From Cellulosilyticum ruminicola JCM 14822 (lineage in GTDB: Bacteria > Bacillota > Clostridia > Lachnospirales > Cellulosilyticaceae), in NCBI RefSeq assembly GCF_001311925.1, contig NZ_BBCG01000019.1, forward strand, positions 1 through 64,000: a stretch of DNA of 64,000 bases, given 5' to 3'. The position numbers were made by a program, and so were the translations under genes. Under the pieces are notes generated by a model, which saw nothing but the letters and a program-made list of their open reading frames with translations, searched no databases and had not been told where the DNA came from. Shown here piece after piece: positions 18,533 through 27,741 of the stretch (position 1 is its first letter; every line of letters begins with the position of its first letter).

Positions 18533-20041
18533 CTAGGCCTCCTCACTTTGTTTTTTTACTTTAGCATATAAAGATGGTTTTCTAATATCCATACCCACGA
18601 AGCATTTTAGGATGAATCTTGTGATTACAAGTGCTGTGAACATAGATAAAATAATACCTATACCAAGTGTTGTGGCAAAGCTCTTAATAAGACCTGTACC
18701 GAAAATATAAAGTACAACAGAGGCAATAAGTGTTGTAATATTACCATCTAAGATTGCACTAAATGCTTTATTGAAACCAGCATCTACTGCTGAACGTACT
18801 GTTTTACCAGATGCCATTTCTTCTTTGATACGTACGAAGATAATAACGTTAGCATCTACTGCCATACCAATAGAAAGAAGTAAACCTGCAATACCAGGTA
18901 ATGTAAGTGTGGCATTCATTGCACTAAGTACTAAAATAAGTAATGCAATGTAAAGTGTAAGTGCAATATCTGCTGCAAGTCCACAAAGTCTATATAAGCA
19001 AAGCATAAATACCATGATGAGTGCAAGACCAATTGCACCTGCAAGTAAACTTGTATTAAGTGCATCTAAACCAAGTTTCGCACCAACACCTGTTGATGTA
19101 ATTGCTTCAAGAGCGAATGGTAATGAACCAGCATTGATACCATCTGCTAAGTCTTTAGCTTGTTCAGCTGTAAAACTGCCGCTGATCATACCTTTACCAT
19201 CTGTGATAACTGCTTGAATTGTTGCATATGAAAGTGGTGTTTCATCTAATAAGATGACCATCATTTCACCTTTATGGTCTGTTGTAAACTTCTTGAAGAT
19301 TTCTGTACCTTCAGCATTCATATCAACGCTTACACCATATTTGTTTACACCATTTTCTGTATAATATTGTGCTGTTGCTTTATCTACTTTACTACCATTT
19401 AAGATTTCATTTCCTTCTTGGTCCATAAATCTAAGCATACCAGCTGCACCGATTTCATCAATTGCTTTTTGAGGATCTTCTACACCTGGGATTTCAACAC
19501 GAATACGGTTTCCACCTTCAATAGATGCTTCAGCTTCTGTATAACCTTTTGCATCTAATCTTTTTTGAATCATTAATTTAGCTGCTGCCATTTCATCTTC
19601 TGTTGGCGCGCGGTCTAATTTTGGCTGATAAACAATATTAACCCCACCTTGAAGGTCTAGACCTAAGTGGATATGTTTTTCACCAAATACTTTTTGTACT
19701 AATGATACTTTTTCAGCTTCAACTTCTTTAGCATCAGTTGCCTCTGTTTTTTCTACTGTAGCATCATCTTTTGCTTCTGCTTTAGCATCGTCTGTACTTT
19801 CTTCTGTTGCTGCAGTCTCGTCTTTAGCTGCTGCATTGTCTGTAGTTGCTGCCTTATCTTCTTTTGCATCTGTTTGTGCTCCATCTTTTGTACTCTCTGC
19901 AGTAACTTTTTCAGTTACTACATTTTTACCACTACTTACAGCTGTGCAAGCAAGGTATGCTGTTACACCTAAGCCAACGATGACAATTAAAGTAAGGAGC
20001 AAGGCAAAAATACTTTTCGTTTTTCTTTTATTGCCCATCAC
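18533..20041 (-). CDS. secD: Protein translocase subunit SecD with acidic Ala/Glu-rich insert
   Basis: 502 residues in six transmembrane segments. After TM1 (about 13-32) comes an unusual stretch of roughly 65 low-complexity residues rich in Ala, Glu, Asp, Thr and Lys (about 43-108). The conserved GLDLQGGVNIVYQP, the P1 base/head region and five C-terminal helices with VDANVIIFVRIKEE follow. Transcribed ahead of secF. Start at MMGNKRKTK or the next Met; AGGAGGAAAT is upstream. Function is secure from the family motifs; the acidic insert faces outside the cell. Confidence 0.95.
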   Translation of the reverse strand: MMGNKRKTKSIFALLLTLIVIVGLGVTAYLACTAVSSGKNVVTEKVTAESTKDGAQTDAKEDKAATTDNAAAKDETAATEESTDDAKAEAKDDATVEKTEATDAKEVEAEKVSLVQKVFGEKHIHLGLDLQGGVNIVYQPKLDRAPTEDEMAAAKLMIQKRLDAKGYTEAEASIEGGNRIRVEIPGVEDPQKAIDEIGAAGMLRFMDQEGNEILNGSKVDKATAQYYTENGVNKYGVSVDMNAEGTEIFKKFTTDHKGEMMVILLDETPLSYATIQAVITDGKGMISGSFTAEQAKDLADGINAGSLPFALEAITSTGVGAKLGLDALNTSLLAGAIGLALIMVFMLCLYRLCGLAADIALTLYIALLILVLSAMNATLTLPGIAGLLLSIGMAVDANVIIFVRIKEEMASGKTVRSAVDAGFNKAFSAILDGNITTLIASVVLYIFGTGLIKSFATTLGIGIILSMFTALVITRFILKCFVGMDIRKPSLYAKVKKQSEEA

Positions 20042-20148
20042 ATTTCCTCCTTAATTCCTCTTTTGTGACACTAAATTGATTATATAATTTGTGTACATTA
20101 TAGTCAATTAAAAAGCCTCAACATGCAGTATTTTGTGACATTTTTATT

Positions 20149-21498
20149 TTACGATAACTCAGCTTTGATACCAATTGCACATTCTAAACGTTTCTTTTGA
20201 AGTTCACAACCGATTTCATATACATGATGAATATCACCGTGGAAGTTATATGAGTTAGCTGCACATCCTCCACTACAGAAGAATTTAGCCCAACAGCTTC
20301 TACATTCATCTTTGCTATAAACGTTACATTTTTCAAATTTAGAACGCATTTCTGTATTTGTTACACCTACGTTTACATCACCCATTTTGAATTCTGGTAT
20401 ACCAACGAATTGGTGACATGGATAAAGATCTCCTTCTGGTGTTACTGCTAAATATTCTGTTCCTGAACCACATCCAGCAAGACGTTTATGTACGCATGGA
20501 CCACCTTCTAAATCAACCATAAAGTGGAAGAAGTTGAAGCCATCGCCTTGTCTTATTTGTGTCACAATGTATTTTGCAAGTTTTTCATATTCTGCACAAA
20601 GAGTCTCAACATCATTTGGCTTGATTGCATAGTCCATATCATTTGGTGCAACTACTGGTTCTACAGATACTTCTTTGAATCCTTCACCTGTCATGTGTTT
20701 TACATCTTCTGCGAAGTCTAAGTTGTGGTGTGTAAATGTACCACGAAGGTAATATTGTTTGTTACCACGTTTTTCAACAAGCTTTTTAAATTTAGGTAAA
20801 ATGATATCATAGCTTCCTTTACCATTTGCAGTTGGACGCATGTTATCGTTCACTTCTTTACGTCCATCTAAACTAAGTACAACATTATGCATGTTTTCAT
20901 TTAAATAGTCAATGATTTCATCATTTAATAATACACCATTTGTTGTCATTGTAAATCTAAAGTTTTTACCAGTTTCTTTTTCTCTTTGTCTTGCATAGTC
21001 TACAGTCTCTTTAACCATTTCCCAGTTCATAAGAGGTTCGCCACCAAAGAAGTCGATTTCGATGTTTTTACGATGTTTAGAGTTTTCAATGATAAAGTCG
21101 ATTGCTTTTTTGCCAACTTCGATGCTCATTAAACTACGGTGACCATGGTATTCACCTTCACCAGCGAAACAATATTTACATTTTAAGTTACAGTCGTGCG
21201 CAACGTGTAAGCAAAGTGCTTTTACAACTGGTTCTCTGTTTAAGAATGCTGGTACGAATTCTTCGTATTGATCTGGTGTGTAAAGCATTTCTTGTTCTTT
21301 TAATGTTAAAAGTTCCTCGATAGCTTCTTCAAGTGCAGCTGTTTCAAATTGTCCACTGTATTTAGCCATTACTTCTTCTTTACTTAGTGTTTCTACATCT
21401 TCAACGATAGTATATGCTACATCGTCTACTAAATGGATGCTTCCGCTATGGATATCCATAACAATATTGGAGTTTTCAAATTGAAATTTGTGGATCAT
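20149..21498 (-). CDS. scfB: SCIFF peptide radical-SAM maturase (ScfB/CteB-type)
   Basis: A 449-residue radical-SAM/SPASM enzyme that makes thioether (ranthipeptide) cross-links in the SCIFF peptide. An N-terminal RiPP recognition-like region (about 1-90) is followed by the [4Fe-4S] motif CNLKCKYC (about 115-122), FFGGEPL, TMTTNGVLL, and a SPASM domain with many cysteines (CGSGTEYLAVTPEGDLYPC, CRSCWAKFFCSGGC, a final CELQ). The precursor gene lies 112 bp upstream. Clostridial SCIFF/maturase pairs are highly conserved, which supports the assignment. Confidence 0.95.
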   Translation of the reverse strand: MIHKFQFENSNIVMDIHSGSIHLVDDVAYTIVEDVETLSKEEVMAKYSGQFETAALEEAIEELLTLKEQEMLYTPDQYEEFVPAFLNREPVVKALCLHVAHDCNLKCKYCFAGEGEYHGHRSLMSIEVGKKAIDFIIENSKHRKNIEIDFFGGEPLMNWEMVKETVDYARQREKETGKNFRFTMTTNGVLLNDEIIDYLNENMHNVVLSLDGRKEVNDNMRPTANGKGSYDIILPKFKKLVEKRGNKQYYLRGTFTHHNLDFAEDVKHMTGEGFKEVSVEPVVAPNDMDYAIKPNDVETLCAEYEKLAKYIVTQIRQGDGFNFFHFMVDLEGGPCVHKRLAGCGSGTEYLAVTPEGDLYPCHQFVGIPEFKMGDVNVGVTNTEMRSKFEKCNVYSKDECRSCWAKFFCSGGCAANSYNFHGDIHHVYEIGCELQKKRLECAIGIKAELS

Positions 21499-21572
21499 TT
21501 ATTTGCCTTCCTTTTTATCATTATATTTTTTATAACTACTTCATTAATAGATTAATAAATTATCTCAAAATA

Positions 21573-21598
21573 AAAGCAGCGACCAAAGGCCACTGCTT
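21573..21598 (-). terminator. Attenuator-like hairpin between scfA and scfB
   Basis: The inverted repeat AAGCAGTGGCC/GGTCGCTGCTT has a short loop and a T-containing tail on the minus strand. It lies between the precursor and its maturase and could reduce read-through, giving more peptide than enzyme. Confidence 0.55.
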
Positions 21599-21609
21599 AA
21601 TTGCAAAAA

Positions 21610-21747
21610 TTATTTTTCGCAGGCTTGGTTTCCTACAGTACAAGATGTTTTACATGCTGATTGACAAGATGTTTGGCATTCACCACATCCACCTTTTTTT
21701 GCACTGTTTGGTAAGTTTTTAGTGTTTAATGTTTTAATATGTTTCAT
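21610..21747 (-). CDS. scfA: SCIFF precursor peptide (six cysteines in 45 residues)
   Basis: A 45-residue peptide found by translating the gap. It begins MKHIKTLNTKNLPNSAKKGG and carries six cysteines in its last 25 residues (CGEC, TSC, SAC, TSC, QAC), with Thr/Ser/Ala acceptors between them. GAAAGGAG precedes the ATG at ideal spacing. Sequence and size match the SCIFF family, and the maturase is the next gene. The product is a ranthipeptide linked in some clostridia to quorum sensing and metabolism; its role here is unknown. Confidence 0.96.
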   Translation of the reverse strand: MKHIKTLNTKNLPNSAKKGGCGECQTSCQSACKTSCTVGNQACEK

Positions 21748-21857
21748 GATGATATTCTCCTTTCAAATCACAAATCTTTTTTATTATAGCATAGGTTATT
21801 ATTTTTTAAAACAAAAGTTTTAACCTATAGATATAATCTTACAAAGATACAATTTTA

Positions 21858-22262
21858 CTATTTTTGGTAATTTACCGAGAACATTCCCGCAACACTACTA
21901 CTTATAAGCACTAAGAATGCTATAAGGAACATAACACCAGGGGCTATATTATTTAATTTATTAATGACCGTTCCTAAGATTAAGAAAATAATAAAATAAA
22001 GTGAGCCCCCTATTGCGCCCCATTTATAGCCATTTTTGTTGTCAACTTTTGCTGTATCATAGCCTGCTAAAAAAGCTGACACAATAATACCTATAATGAC
22101 AATCATACTCTCTACTTGCGGTGAGGCACTAGTGTATGTAAGAATAATAGAACCTAATAAAACAAAAATAGCGGTAACAACATAAGCCATAATATTAGCC
22201 TTAATCATTGTCATTACTGCTGTGGGCATATCTACTTCTTTTTTACTTTTACGTTGTGCCAT
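21858..22262 (-). CDS. TIGR04086-type four-helix membrane protein
   Basis: 134 residues with four hydrophobic helices (about residues 17-43, 50-68, 83-101 and 107-130) and a basic N-terminus (MAQRKSKKE). The pattern of FLAGYDTAKVDNKNGYKWGAIGGSLYF resembles the TIGR04086/YrzE membrane family found near SCIFF loci. It is encoded upstream of scfA on the same strand. Biochemical role unknown; it might assist export or sensing of the SCIFF product, which is inference from position. Confidence 0.7.
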   Translation of the reverse strand: MAQRKSKKEVDMPTAVMTMIKANIMAYVVTAIFVLLGSIILTYTSASPQVESMIVIIGIIVSAFLAGYDTAKVDNKNGYKWGAIGGSLYFIIFLILGTVINKLNNIAPGVMFLIAFLVLISSSVAGMFSVNYQK

Positions 22263-22354
22263 ATATTTCCCTCCTTCTTTTCACCTAACTATTAAGATTT
22301 TATGCCTACTGAAATTGTTTTATGATAAAATAACTTTATAGAGGAGGAAATAAT

Positions 22355-23203
22355 ATGAAACAAATTGATTTACATGTTCATTCCAATAGTTCGGATGGTA
22401 CCCTTTCTCCTGAAGAAGTGGTACTTCTTGCAAAATCTAAGGGGCTTAGTGCCATTGCACTAACAGATCACGATACAGTCTCTGGCGTAGAAACTGCTAT
22501 AAAAAAAGGCAAAGAAATCGGGCTTACTGTTGTTCCTGGTATTGAATTTTCTGCGGATTATAATGGTAAGGAAGTGCATATGTTAGGTTACTATATGGAT
22601 TACAAAAATCCGAAGCTTTTAGAAAAACTTAACTATCTTGTTGAAAGCCGTACAAAACGTAATCTTCAAATTATAGATAAGCTTGCCACTCTCGGTATGC
22701 CACTTACTTTCGAAGATTTAGGAGAAGGTTATGGACCAGATACAGTCTTAACAAGAGCTCACTTTGCTGCTGCTCTTTTAAAAAAGGGTTATATTAAAAC
22801 AAGGGATCAAGCCTTTAATAAATACATTGGTGCTGGCAAGCCAGCTTATGTAGCTCGTGAGCGCTTTACAACCCATGAATGTATGGATATGATTCATAAT
22901 GCGGGAGGCCTTGCTGTACTTGCTCATCCTAAACTTTATGACTTTAGTAATAGTGAAGTCACACAAGTCATCAAAGATTTAGCTTCAAAAGGATTAGACG
23001 GCGTAGAATGCATTTATGCAACCCATACACAAAATGAAACTGCTCATCTCTTACAAGTTTGCAAGAATCTTGACTTACTCTCTACTGGAGGCAGCGATTT
23101 TCATGGTGATAATAAACCTAACTTAGAATTAGGTTCAGGTTATGGACATTTACAAGTGCCTTATGACTTACTTGAAGGTCTTCAAAATAAATTAAAACGC
23201 TAA
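22355..23203 (+). CDS. PHP-domain phosphoesterase (3',5'-nucleoside bisphosphate phosphatase-like)
   Basis: 282 residues. Metal-ligand motifs of the PHP fold: DLHVHSNSSDGTLSPEE at the N-terminus, LTDHDTVSG, PGIEFSADYNGKEVHMLGY, AVLAHPKLY and the final GGSDFHGD. Stand-alone PHP proteins of this length include the RNase AM/YciV type, which dephosphorylates pAp and trims RNA ends. GAGGAGG precedes the ATG. Monocistronic. Confidence 0.85.
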   Translation: MKQIDLHVHSNSSDGTLSPEEVVLLAKSKGLSAIALTDHDTVSGVETAIKKGKEIGLTVVPGIEFSADYNGKEVHMLGYYMDYKNPKLLEKLNYLVESRTKRNLQIIDKLATLGMPLTFEDLGEGYGPDTVLTRAHFAAALLKKGYIKTRDQAFNKYIGAGKPAYVARERFTTHECMDMIHNAGGLAVLAHPKLYDFSNSEVTQVIKDLASKGLDGVECIYATHTQNETAHLLQVCKNLDLLSTGGSDFHGDNKPNLELGSGYGHLQVPYDLLEGLQNKLKR

Positions 23204-23220
23204 AACTTAATCATAAACAA

Positions 23221-23256
23221 AAAATAGAGCACCTTTTTTGAGGTTGCCTCTATTTT
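23221..23256. terminator. Terminator between convergent genes
   Basis: The inverted repeat AAAATAGAG(C)ACC/GGTTGCCTCTATTTTA lies between the PHP gene and the following minus-strand gene. Confidence 0.65.
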
Positions 23257-23620
23257 ATTCTTCAATTAATGGCTTTAAGCCTTCTTGTCTTTTATATACT
23301 TTGCAAAGTGCATTAAATACGAGTGTTTTATATTTACCATTATCATTAATCCACGCTCTTGCTTCATCAATTGCACAAACTTCGTCATAAAGTTCTTTAG
23401 TATGTTTTTGTTTCACATCGCTAGCAATTTGTTTTAAAGCACTATAATCACGGAAAATGTTAATCTTAGCTTCTTGTTTTAAGGAATGGATCATCTTATC
23501 TAAACAGTTATCTTCCATTTCATCTAATAACTCTTGAAAAGTCTTTTGGTTTTGATATTTTTTAATAAACTCATTACGAAGTCCCTCTGCTAACTGCTTA
23601 TCACGTTCTTTTCCTTGCAT
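23255..23620 (-). CDS. Hypothetical helical cytoplasmic protein
   Basis: 121 residues, highly charged and predicted all-helical (KERDKQLAEGLRNEFIKKYQNQKTFQELLDEM ...). No signal peptide, transmembrane segment or metal motif; one cysteine in DNCLDK and two near the C-terminus. I do not recognise a family. GAGAGAATAG lies before the ATG. It ends in the terminator shared with the PHP gene. Confidence 0.6.
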   Translation of the reverse strand: MQGKERDKQLAEGLRNEFIKKYQNQKTFQELLDEMEDNCLDKMIHSLKQEAKINIFRDYSALKQIASDVKQKHTKELYDEVCAIDEARAWINDNGKYKTLVFNALCKVYKRQEGLKPLIEE

Positions 23621-23909
23621 CGCTATTCTCTCTTTCTATCAATTTTGTAACCTTGGTCACATCATTAGTGTACTCTATTTTAAATGATTTTTAAATACCC
23701 TATTTCTAGTTTTTACTTTCTTGGTAATTTTTTACTTTTTCTATCAAGTGAACTATACATTTTTGACAATGATAAACACTATACTTTTTCATCATTTTCT
23801 ATTATTATATTAAAGGTATTAGTTTAATGCCCTATTGATACTATTTGAGGTAATATGTTGCATAGAGACATGTCATCTTAAATTTTAATTTTATTTAAAG
23901 GAGATTAAA

Positions 23910-25466
23910 ATGAGCATATTAAACGTAAAAAATGTGACACATGGTTTCGGTTCTCGTAGCATTTTAGAAGATGTATCATTTCGTTTATTAAAAGGTGAAC
24001 ACGTTGCCCTCGTTGGAGCAAACGGCGAAGGTAAATCAACTTTCTTAAATATTATTACTGGTAAACTTATGCCAGATGAAGGGACAGTTCAATGGTCAAA
24101 CCGTGTAACAGTTGGTTACCTTGATCAGCACTCAGCCCTTACACCTGGAACAACAATTAGAGAAAACTTAAGACTTGCCTTTAACCACCTCTTTGACCTT
24201 GAAAAAGAGATGATGGCAATTTATGAAAAAGTTGCTGAAGTGGATGAAGATGAAATGAATAAAATGATGGAGGACGCAGCTGAGATTCAAACAATCTTAG
24301 ACCACAGCGGTTTCTATACATTAGATTCAAAAATCGAAGAAGTTGCTCAAGGTCTCGGACTTGTGGATATCGGACTTGAGAGAAAAGTAGACGAGCTTAG
24401 TGGGGGACAAAGAACAAAAGTACTTCTTACAAAACTTCTACTTGAAAACCCAACAATCCTCATCCTAGATGAGCCGACTAACTACTTAGACGTTGAGCAC
24501 ATTGAATGGCTTACACGTTACTTACAAAATTATGAAAATGCCTTCATTCTTGTATCTCACGATATTCCATTCCTTAACGCAGTATGTAACTTAATCTACC
24601 ACGTAGAAAACTGTCAACTTACACGTTACGTAGGAAGCTATGATGAATTCCAACGCGTTTACGAACTCAAAAAACGTCAACAAGAACAAGCTTACGAACG
24701 TCAACAAAAAGAAATTGAAAAACTTGAAGACTTCATCGCACGTAATAAAGCCCGCGTTGCCACAACAGGTATGGCACGAAGCCGTCAAAAACAACTTGAT
24801 AAAATGGATATCATTGAAAAAGTGCATGAAAAGCCAAAACCAGTTTTCAACTTCAAATCATATAGAGCACCTAGCCGTTTCTTAATCGAAGCTGAAGACC
24901 TTGTAATTGGATACGACTCACCACTTACACAGCCTCTTAACTTCAAATTAGAACGTAATCAAAAAGTTGCTATTTGTGGGGTAAATGGTTTAGGTAAATC
25001 AACATTACTTAAAACACTTCTCGGTGTCATCAAACCAATCTCAGGAAAAGTAATCTTCGGTGAAAACGTTAAATATGGTTACTTCGAACAAGAAGATAGC
25101 CGTGATAACAACACAATCGCACTTGACTATATTTGGAATCTTTACCCATCTATGGCAAATAATGAAGTACGTACAGCACTTGCGAAATGTGGTTTAACAA
25201 CAGATCATATCACAAGTCCAATGAAAGTTCTCTCAGGGGGAGAAAATGCAAAAGTACGTCTTTGCAAAATTCTTATGGAAGAACACAACTTACTCGTTCT
25301 CGACGAACCTACAAACCACTTAGACCCAGAAGCGAAAGATGAGCTTGAAAAAGCAATCCGCGAATTCAAAGGGACAGTAATCATCGTATGTCACGAACCT
25401 TACTTCTATGAAAGTTTCGTAACAGATGTATGGAATGTAGAAGATTGGACAACTAAAGTTATATAA
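23910..25466 (+). CDS. ABC-F family ATPase
   Basis: 518 residues, two ABC domains in one chain and no transmembrane part, as in ABC-F translation factors. Domain 1: Walker A GANGEGKST (about 37), signature ELSGGQ, Walker B LILDEPTNYLD. A charged interdomain linker (about 245-305, PtIM-like) rich in KKRQQEQ follows. Domain 2: Walker A GVNGLGKST, LSGGE, LVLDEPTNHLD. The Glu after each Walker B Asp marks active ATPase sites. Such proteins act on the ribosome; some give antibiotic resistance, but the short linker and layout resemble the housekeeping YbiT/YdiF-like group. Confidence 0.9.
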   Translation: MSILNVKNVTHGFGSRSILEDVSFRLLKGEHVALVGANGEGKSTFLNIITGKLMPDEGTVQWSNRVTVGYLDQHSALTPGTTIRENLRLAFNHLFDLEKEMMAIYEKVAEVDEDEMNKMMEDAAEIQTILDHSGFYTLDSKIEEVAQGLGLVDIGLERKVDELSGGQRTKVLLTKLLLENPTILILDEPTNYLDVEHIEWLTRYLQNYENAFILVSHDIPFLNAVCNLIYHVENCQLTRYVGSYDEFQRVYELKKRQQEQAYERQQKEIEKLEDFIARNKARVATTGMARSRQKQLDKMDIIEKVHEKPKPVFNFKSYRAPSRFLIEAEDLVIGYDSPLTQPLNFKLERNQKVAICGVNGLGKSTLLKTLLGVIKPISGKVIFGENVKYGYFEQEDSRDNNTIALDYIWNLYPSMANNEVRTALAKCGLTTDHITSPMKVLSGGENAKVRLCKILMEEHNLLVLDEPTNHLDPEAKDELEKAIREFKGTVIIVCHEPYFYESFVTDVWNVEDWTTKVI

Positions 25467-25491
25467 AACCTTAAGTGACCTAATAGGTCTG

Positions 25492-25670
25492 AAAAAATAG
25501 GGGAGTTCTCAAACTACTATCTCCGTATTTCCAACAGCTTCTAAGCTTGTGTGCTAAATGAACGGCAACAACTCACTGCGTTCAGACAATTGCCTAAAAC
25601 CCATTTAGCATACGTCACTAAGAAGTTATAAGAAATACTCCAAATGTAGTTTTCGAATCTCCTCTTTTTT
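25492..25670 (+). repeat. Long imperfect hairpin repeat (MITE-like or structured RNA)
   Basis: About 180 bp that fold back on themselves in several blocks. The outer arms AGGGGAGTTCTCAAACTAC/GTAGTTTTCGAATCTCCTC sit beside A6 and T7 runs; CGTATTTCC...CTTCTAAG pairs with CTAAGAAG...GAAATACT, and TGTGCTAAATG with CATTTAGCATA. It follows the ABC-F stop, so it may end that transcript. Its right half is repeated at 25761-25819, which suggests a mobile or repeated unit rather than a plain terminator. Confidence 0.6.
25584..25642 (+). repeat. 59-bp direct repeat, copy 1
   Basis: Begins AGACAATTGCCTAAAACCC and ends AGAAATACTCCA. It matches 25761-25819 except for a few bases in the middle (ATACGT versus ACGACT). 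It forms the right arm of the long hairpin. Confidence 0.8.
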
Positions 25671-25760
25671 TCTTTTCTCCTATTAATCGAAAATTTTACT
25701 AGCATTAAAAGCTTAAAGATACTGTTTGGTTATTTAATGAGTGATAATAACCTACTACTT

Positions 25761-25819
25761 AGACAATTGCCTAAAACCCATTTAGCACGACTCACTAAGA
25801 AGTTATAAGAAATACTCCA
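25761..25819 (+). repeat. 59-bp direct repeat, copy 2 (isolated arm)
   Basis: Second copy of the repeat, without the matching left arm, so it is probably a decayed copy of the hairpin element. The rest of 25671-25841 shows no gene. Confidence 0.8.
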
Positions 25820-25841
25820 GCGGAAGGTTTGTATTATTGTT

Positions 25842-26027
25842 TTATATAGAAATTGCTGCTCCATAAGCTATGCGTGTACCTTGTTCTAGAGTTTCCAGTA
25901 CTGGCATCTTTATTTCTTTCTTTTCGTGATTTTGCTTAGGTGGAAAAATCACCTAAAATATATTAATAATTAAAGGTACTACAAAAACTATTAACCCTTG
26001 TATTGAAAATCCAAAGTATATTCCCAT
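25842..26027 (-). pseudogene. Remnant of a small membrane protein with an in-frame stop
   Basis: From the ATG at 26025-26027, behind AAGGGGGGAATT, the frame encodes MGIYFGFSIQGLIVFVVPLI and then stops at TAG (25953-25955). The same frame continues to 25842 with VIFPPKQNHEKKE and IAYGAAIS. Together the parts look like a short membrane protein interrupted by a stop. Alternatively only the 24-residue hydrophobic peptide (25953-26027) is made. Confidence 0.38.
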
Positions 26028-26077
26028 CTTAATTCCCCCCTTAAAATAGCTGGTATATTTTCTATATAGTTTATTTC

Positions 26078-26953
26078 CTATGCACTTTCTATTTGTCCTA
26101 ATTCTACTAGATAAAACATCAATTCATAACCTAACTTTTGATAAAGCCTCATAGCTCTTCCATTATCTCCATTCATAGAAAGCACGACTTCTTGTTTGCC
26201 TCTTTGTTTAAGTTCTTCTAAAGCAGTAGCTATCAGCTCACTAGCTATATTTTGACGTCTATAATCCGGCACCACAAAGATGCTTTCTGTAGCGCCTCCT
26301 GTTTCACCCATATTCCAAATAGAAATGCCACCAACTACTTCTTCACCTACATAAGCCGCAAAGGCTTAAAGCTTTCATCCTGTGCACGAAACCAAAATTC
26401 ACCAATGCTATCGGCTATGCCATCATTAGCCCTAGAAGTAGCCACAATATATTGCTGTACGCTTTCTTCATTTAAATCAAGTACCTTTATAGTTACCTCT
26501 TTTGGTATTGTATAATGCTCAATACTGCTTAAATCATATTTCAAAATAGGCAGCAGCTGATTAAAGCAAAAGTCGTTATGTAAAAATTGTTGCACCTTAC
26601 CAAAATCATCTGATTTCGTATAGTAAATCAGTTTCATATTTTTATGAGGGTTTTCTTTTTGTAATCGCTGATAAACAGCTTTTGCCCCCTCTATAAGCGT
26701 TGGCAAACTTACTTCTTCCCCTAGCATGATACAATATTCTAAACAATTTATGTACAGTATCCGGCATTTCACAATACCAACCGCTATGATACCCCACAAT
26801 ACCTACACCTACGATTTCATTTTCCGCATCAACAACTGTAAATGCATTGCCCTCTTCATTATCTGTATGATCTTTTATTTCTAATCCTAGTATAAAACTA
26901 TAGGTCATTACAAAATCAATATCTGTATCCTTAAATTGTCTTATTTCATACAT
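26078..26953 (-). CDS. Two-domain GNAT acetyltransferase (two frameshifts)
   Basis: An N-acetyltransferase-fold protein in three reading-frame pieces. Piece 1 (MYEIRQFKDTDIDFVMTY ...) carries the N-terminal GNAT start. Piece 2 covers the middle including a second domain (YTIPKEVTIKVLDLNEESV). Piece 3 has the acetyl-CoA pyrophosphate-binding region VPDYRRQNIASELIATALEEL and RLYQKLGYE. Frame breaks lie between about 26730 and 26765 and at 26366-26367; the second is a missing A in an A run. Total about 292 residues. Substrate unknown. The start at 26953 is favoured over one five codons upstream. Confidence 0.72.
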
Positions 26954-26980
26954 TATCTTCCCCATCACTAAACTTTCTTT

Positions 26981-27573
26981 TTATTTATTTTCCTTATAAA
27001 CTACTTTAAAATCTTCAAATACCACAGGCAAGTCTTCTTTTAAAATAGCATAATAAACCGTATCACAAACACCTGTATTATTCCAATCAGATTTTCGCCT
27101 CGTTCCTTCGTAAGTCATGCCACATTTTTGCATCACCTTACCTGAATTAGGATTGGCTACATCATGATAGGAAACAATACGTTTCATATCTACTTCTTCA
27201 AAGAAATACTTAATCACAGCGGCTAATGCTTCAGAAGCAATGCTTGATGCCAATACTTCCTTGAAATACAATAACCGATTACTACAGATTCTGTCTTCTC
27301 TTCAATATCAAAGCCGCCTATACTGCCTATAGCCTCATCTGTTTCTTTAAGCTCAATGCACCACTCATATTTATCTTCGTTGGCATAGCTAGCTACCCAA
27401 TCCGTTAATATAGCTTTACTACATTCCACATCTGGATGGGTAGGCCAGGTTAAATACTTTGTCACTTCATCATCACTTGCCCAGTTTCTAAACATATCTT
27501 CTGCATCACTGATCTTAAACTGACGTAATATTAAACGACTTGTTTCGATTGTTTGTGTTCCTTTATGCTTCAT
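26981..27573 (-). CDS. RimJ/RimL-type GNAT acetyltransferase (frameshifted)
   Basis: About 197 residues once one missing G at 27243 is restored (KYWHQGIASEALAAV). The N-terminus TIETSRLILRQFKISDAEDMF and the C-terminal ANPNSGKVMQKCGMTYEGTRR are hallmarks of ribosomal-protein or small-molecule N-acetyltransferases of the RimJ/RimL group. It is followed by the other GNAT gene on the same strand, so they may be co-transcribed. Substrate unknown. Confidence 0.83.
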
Positions 27574-27678
27574 AATACCCCATCTCCTTAAGCTTTAATA
27601 AATTTCTCCCATTATACTTTTGCACATTGTAATTGTCAATATTTTTACACTTTAATAATTTATTAAATCATTTTAAGC

Positions 27679-27729
27679 ATAATAAGAAGGAGTTTATAAC
27701 TTAGGGGGCTATAAACTCCTTCTTATTAT
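27679..27729 (-). terminator. 20-bp perfect inverted repeat terminator after the xylanase
   Basis: Arms ATAATAAGAAGGAGTTTATA and the exact complement with an 11-nt loop directly follow the xylanase stop. Confidence 0.8.
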
Positions 27730-27741
27730 GGGTATATTATA

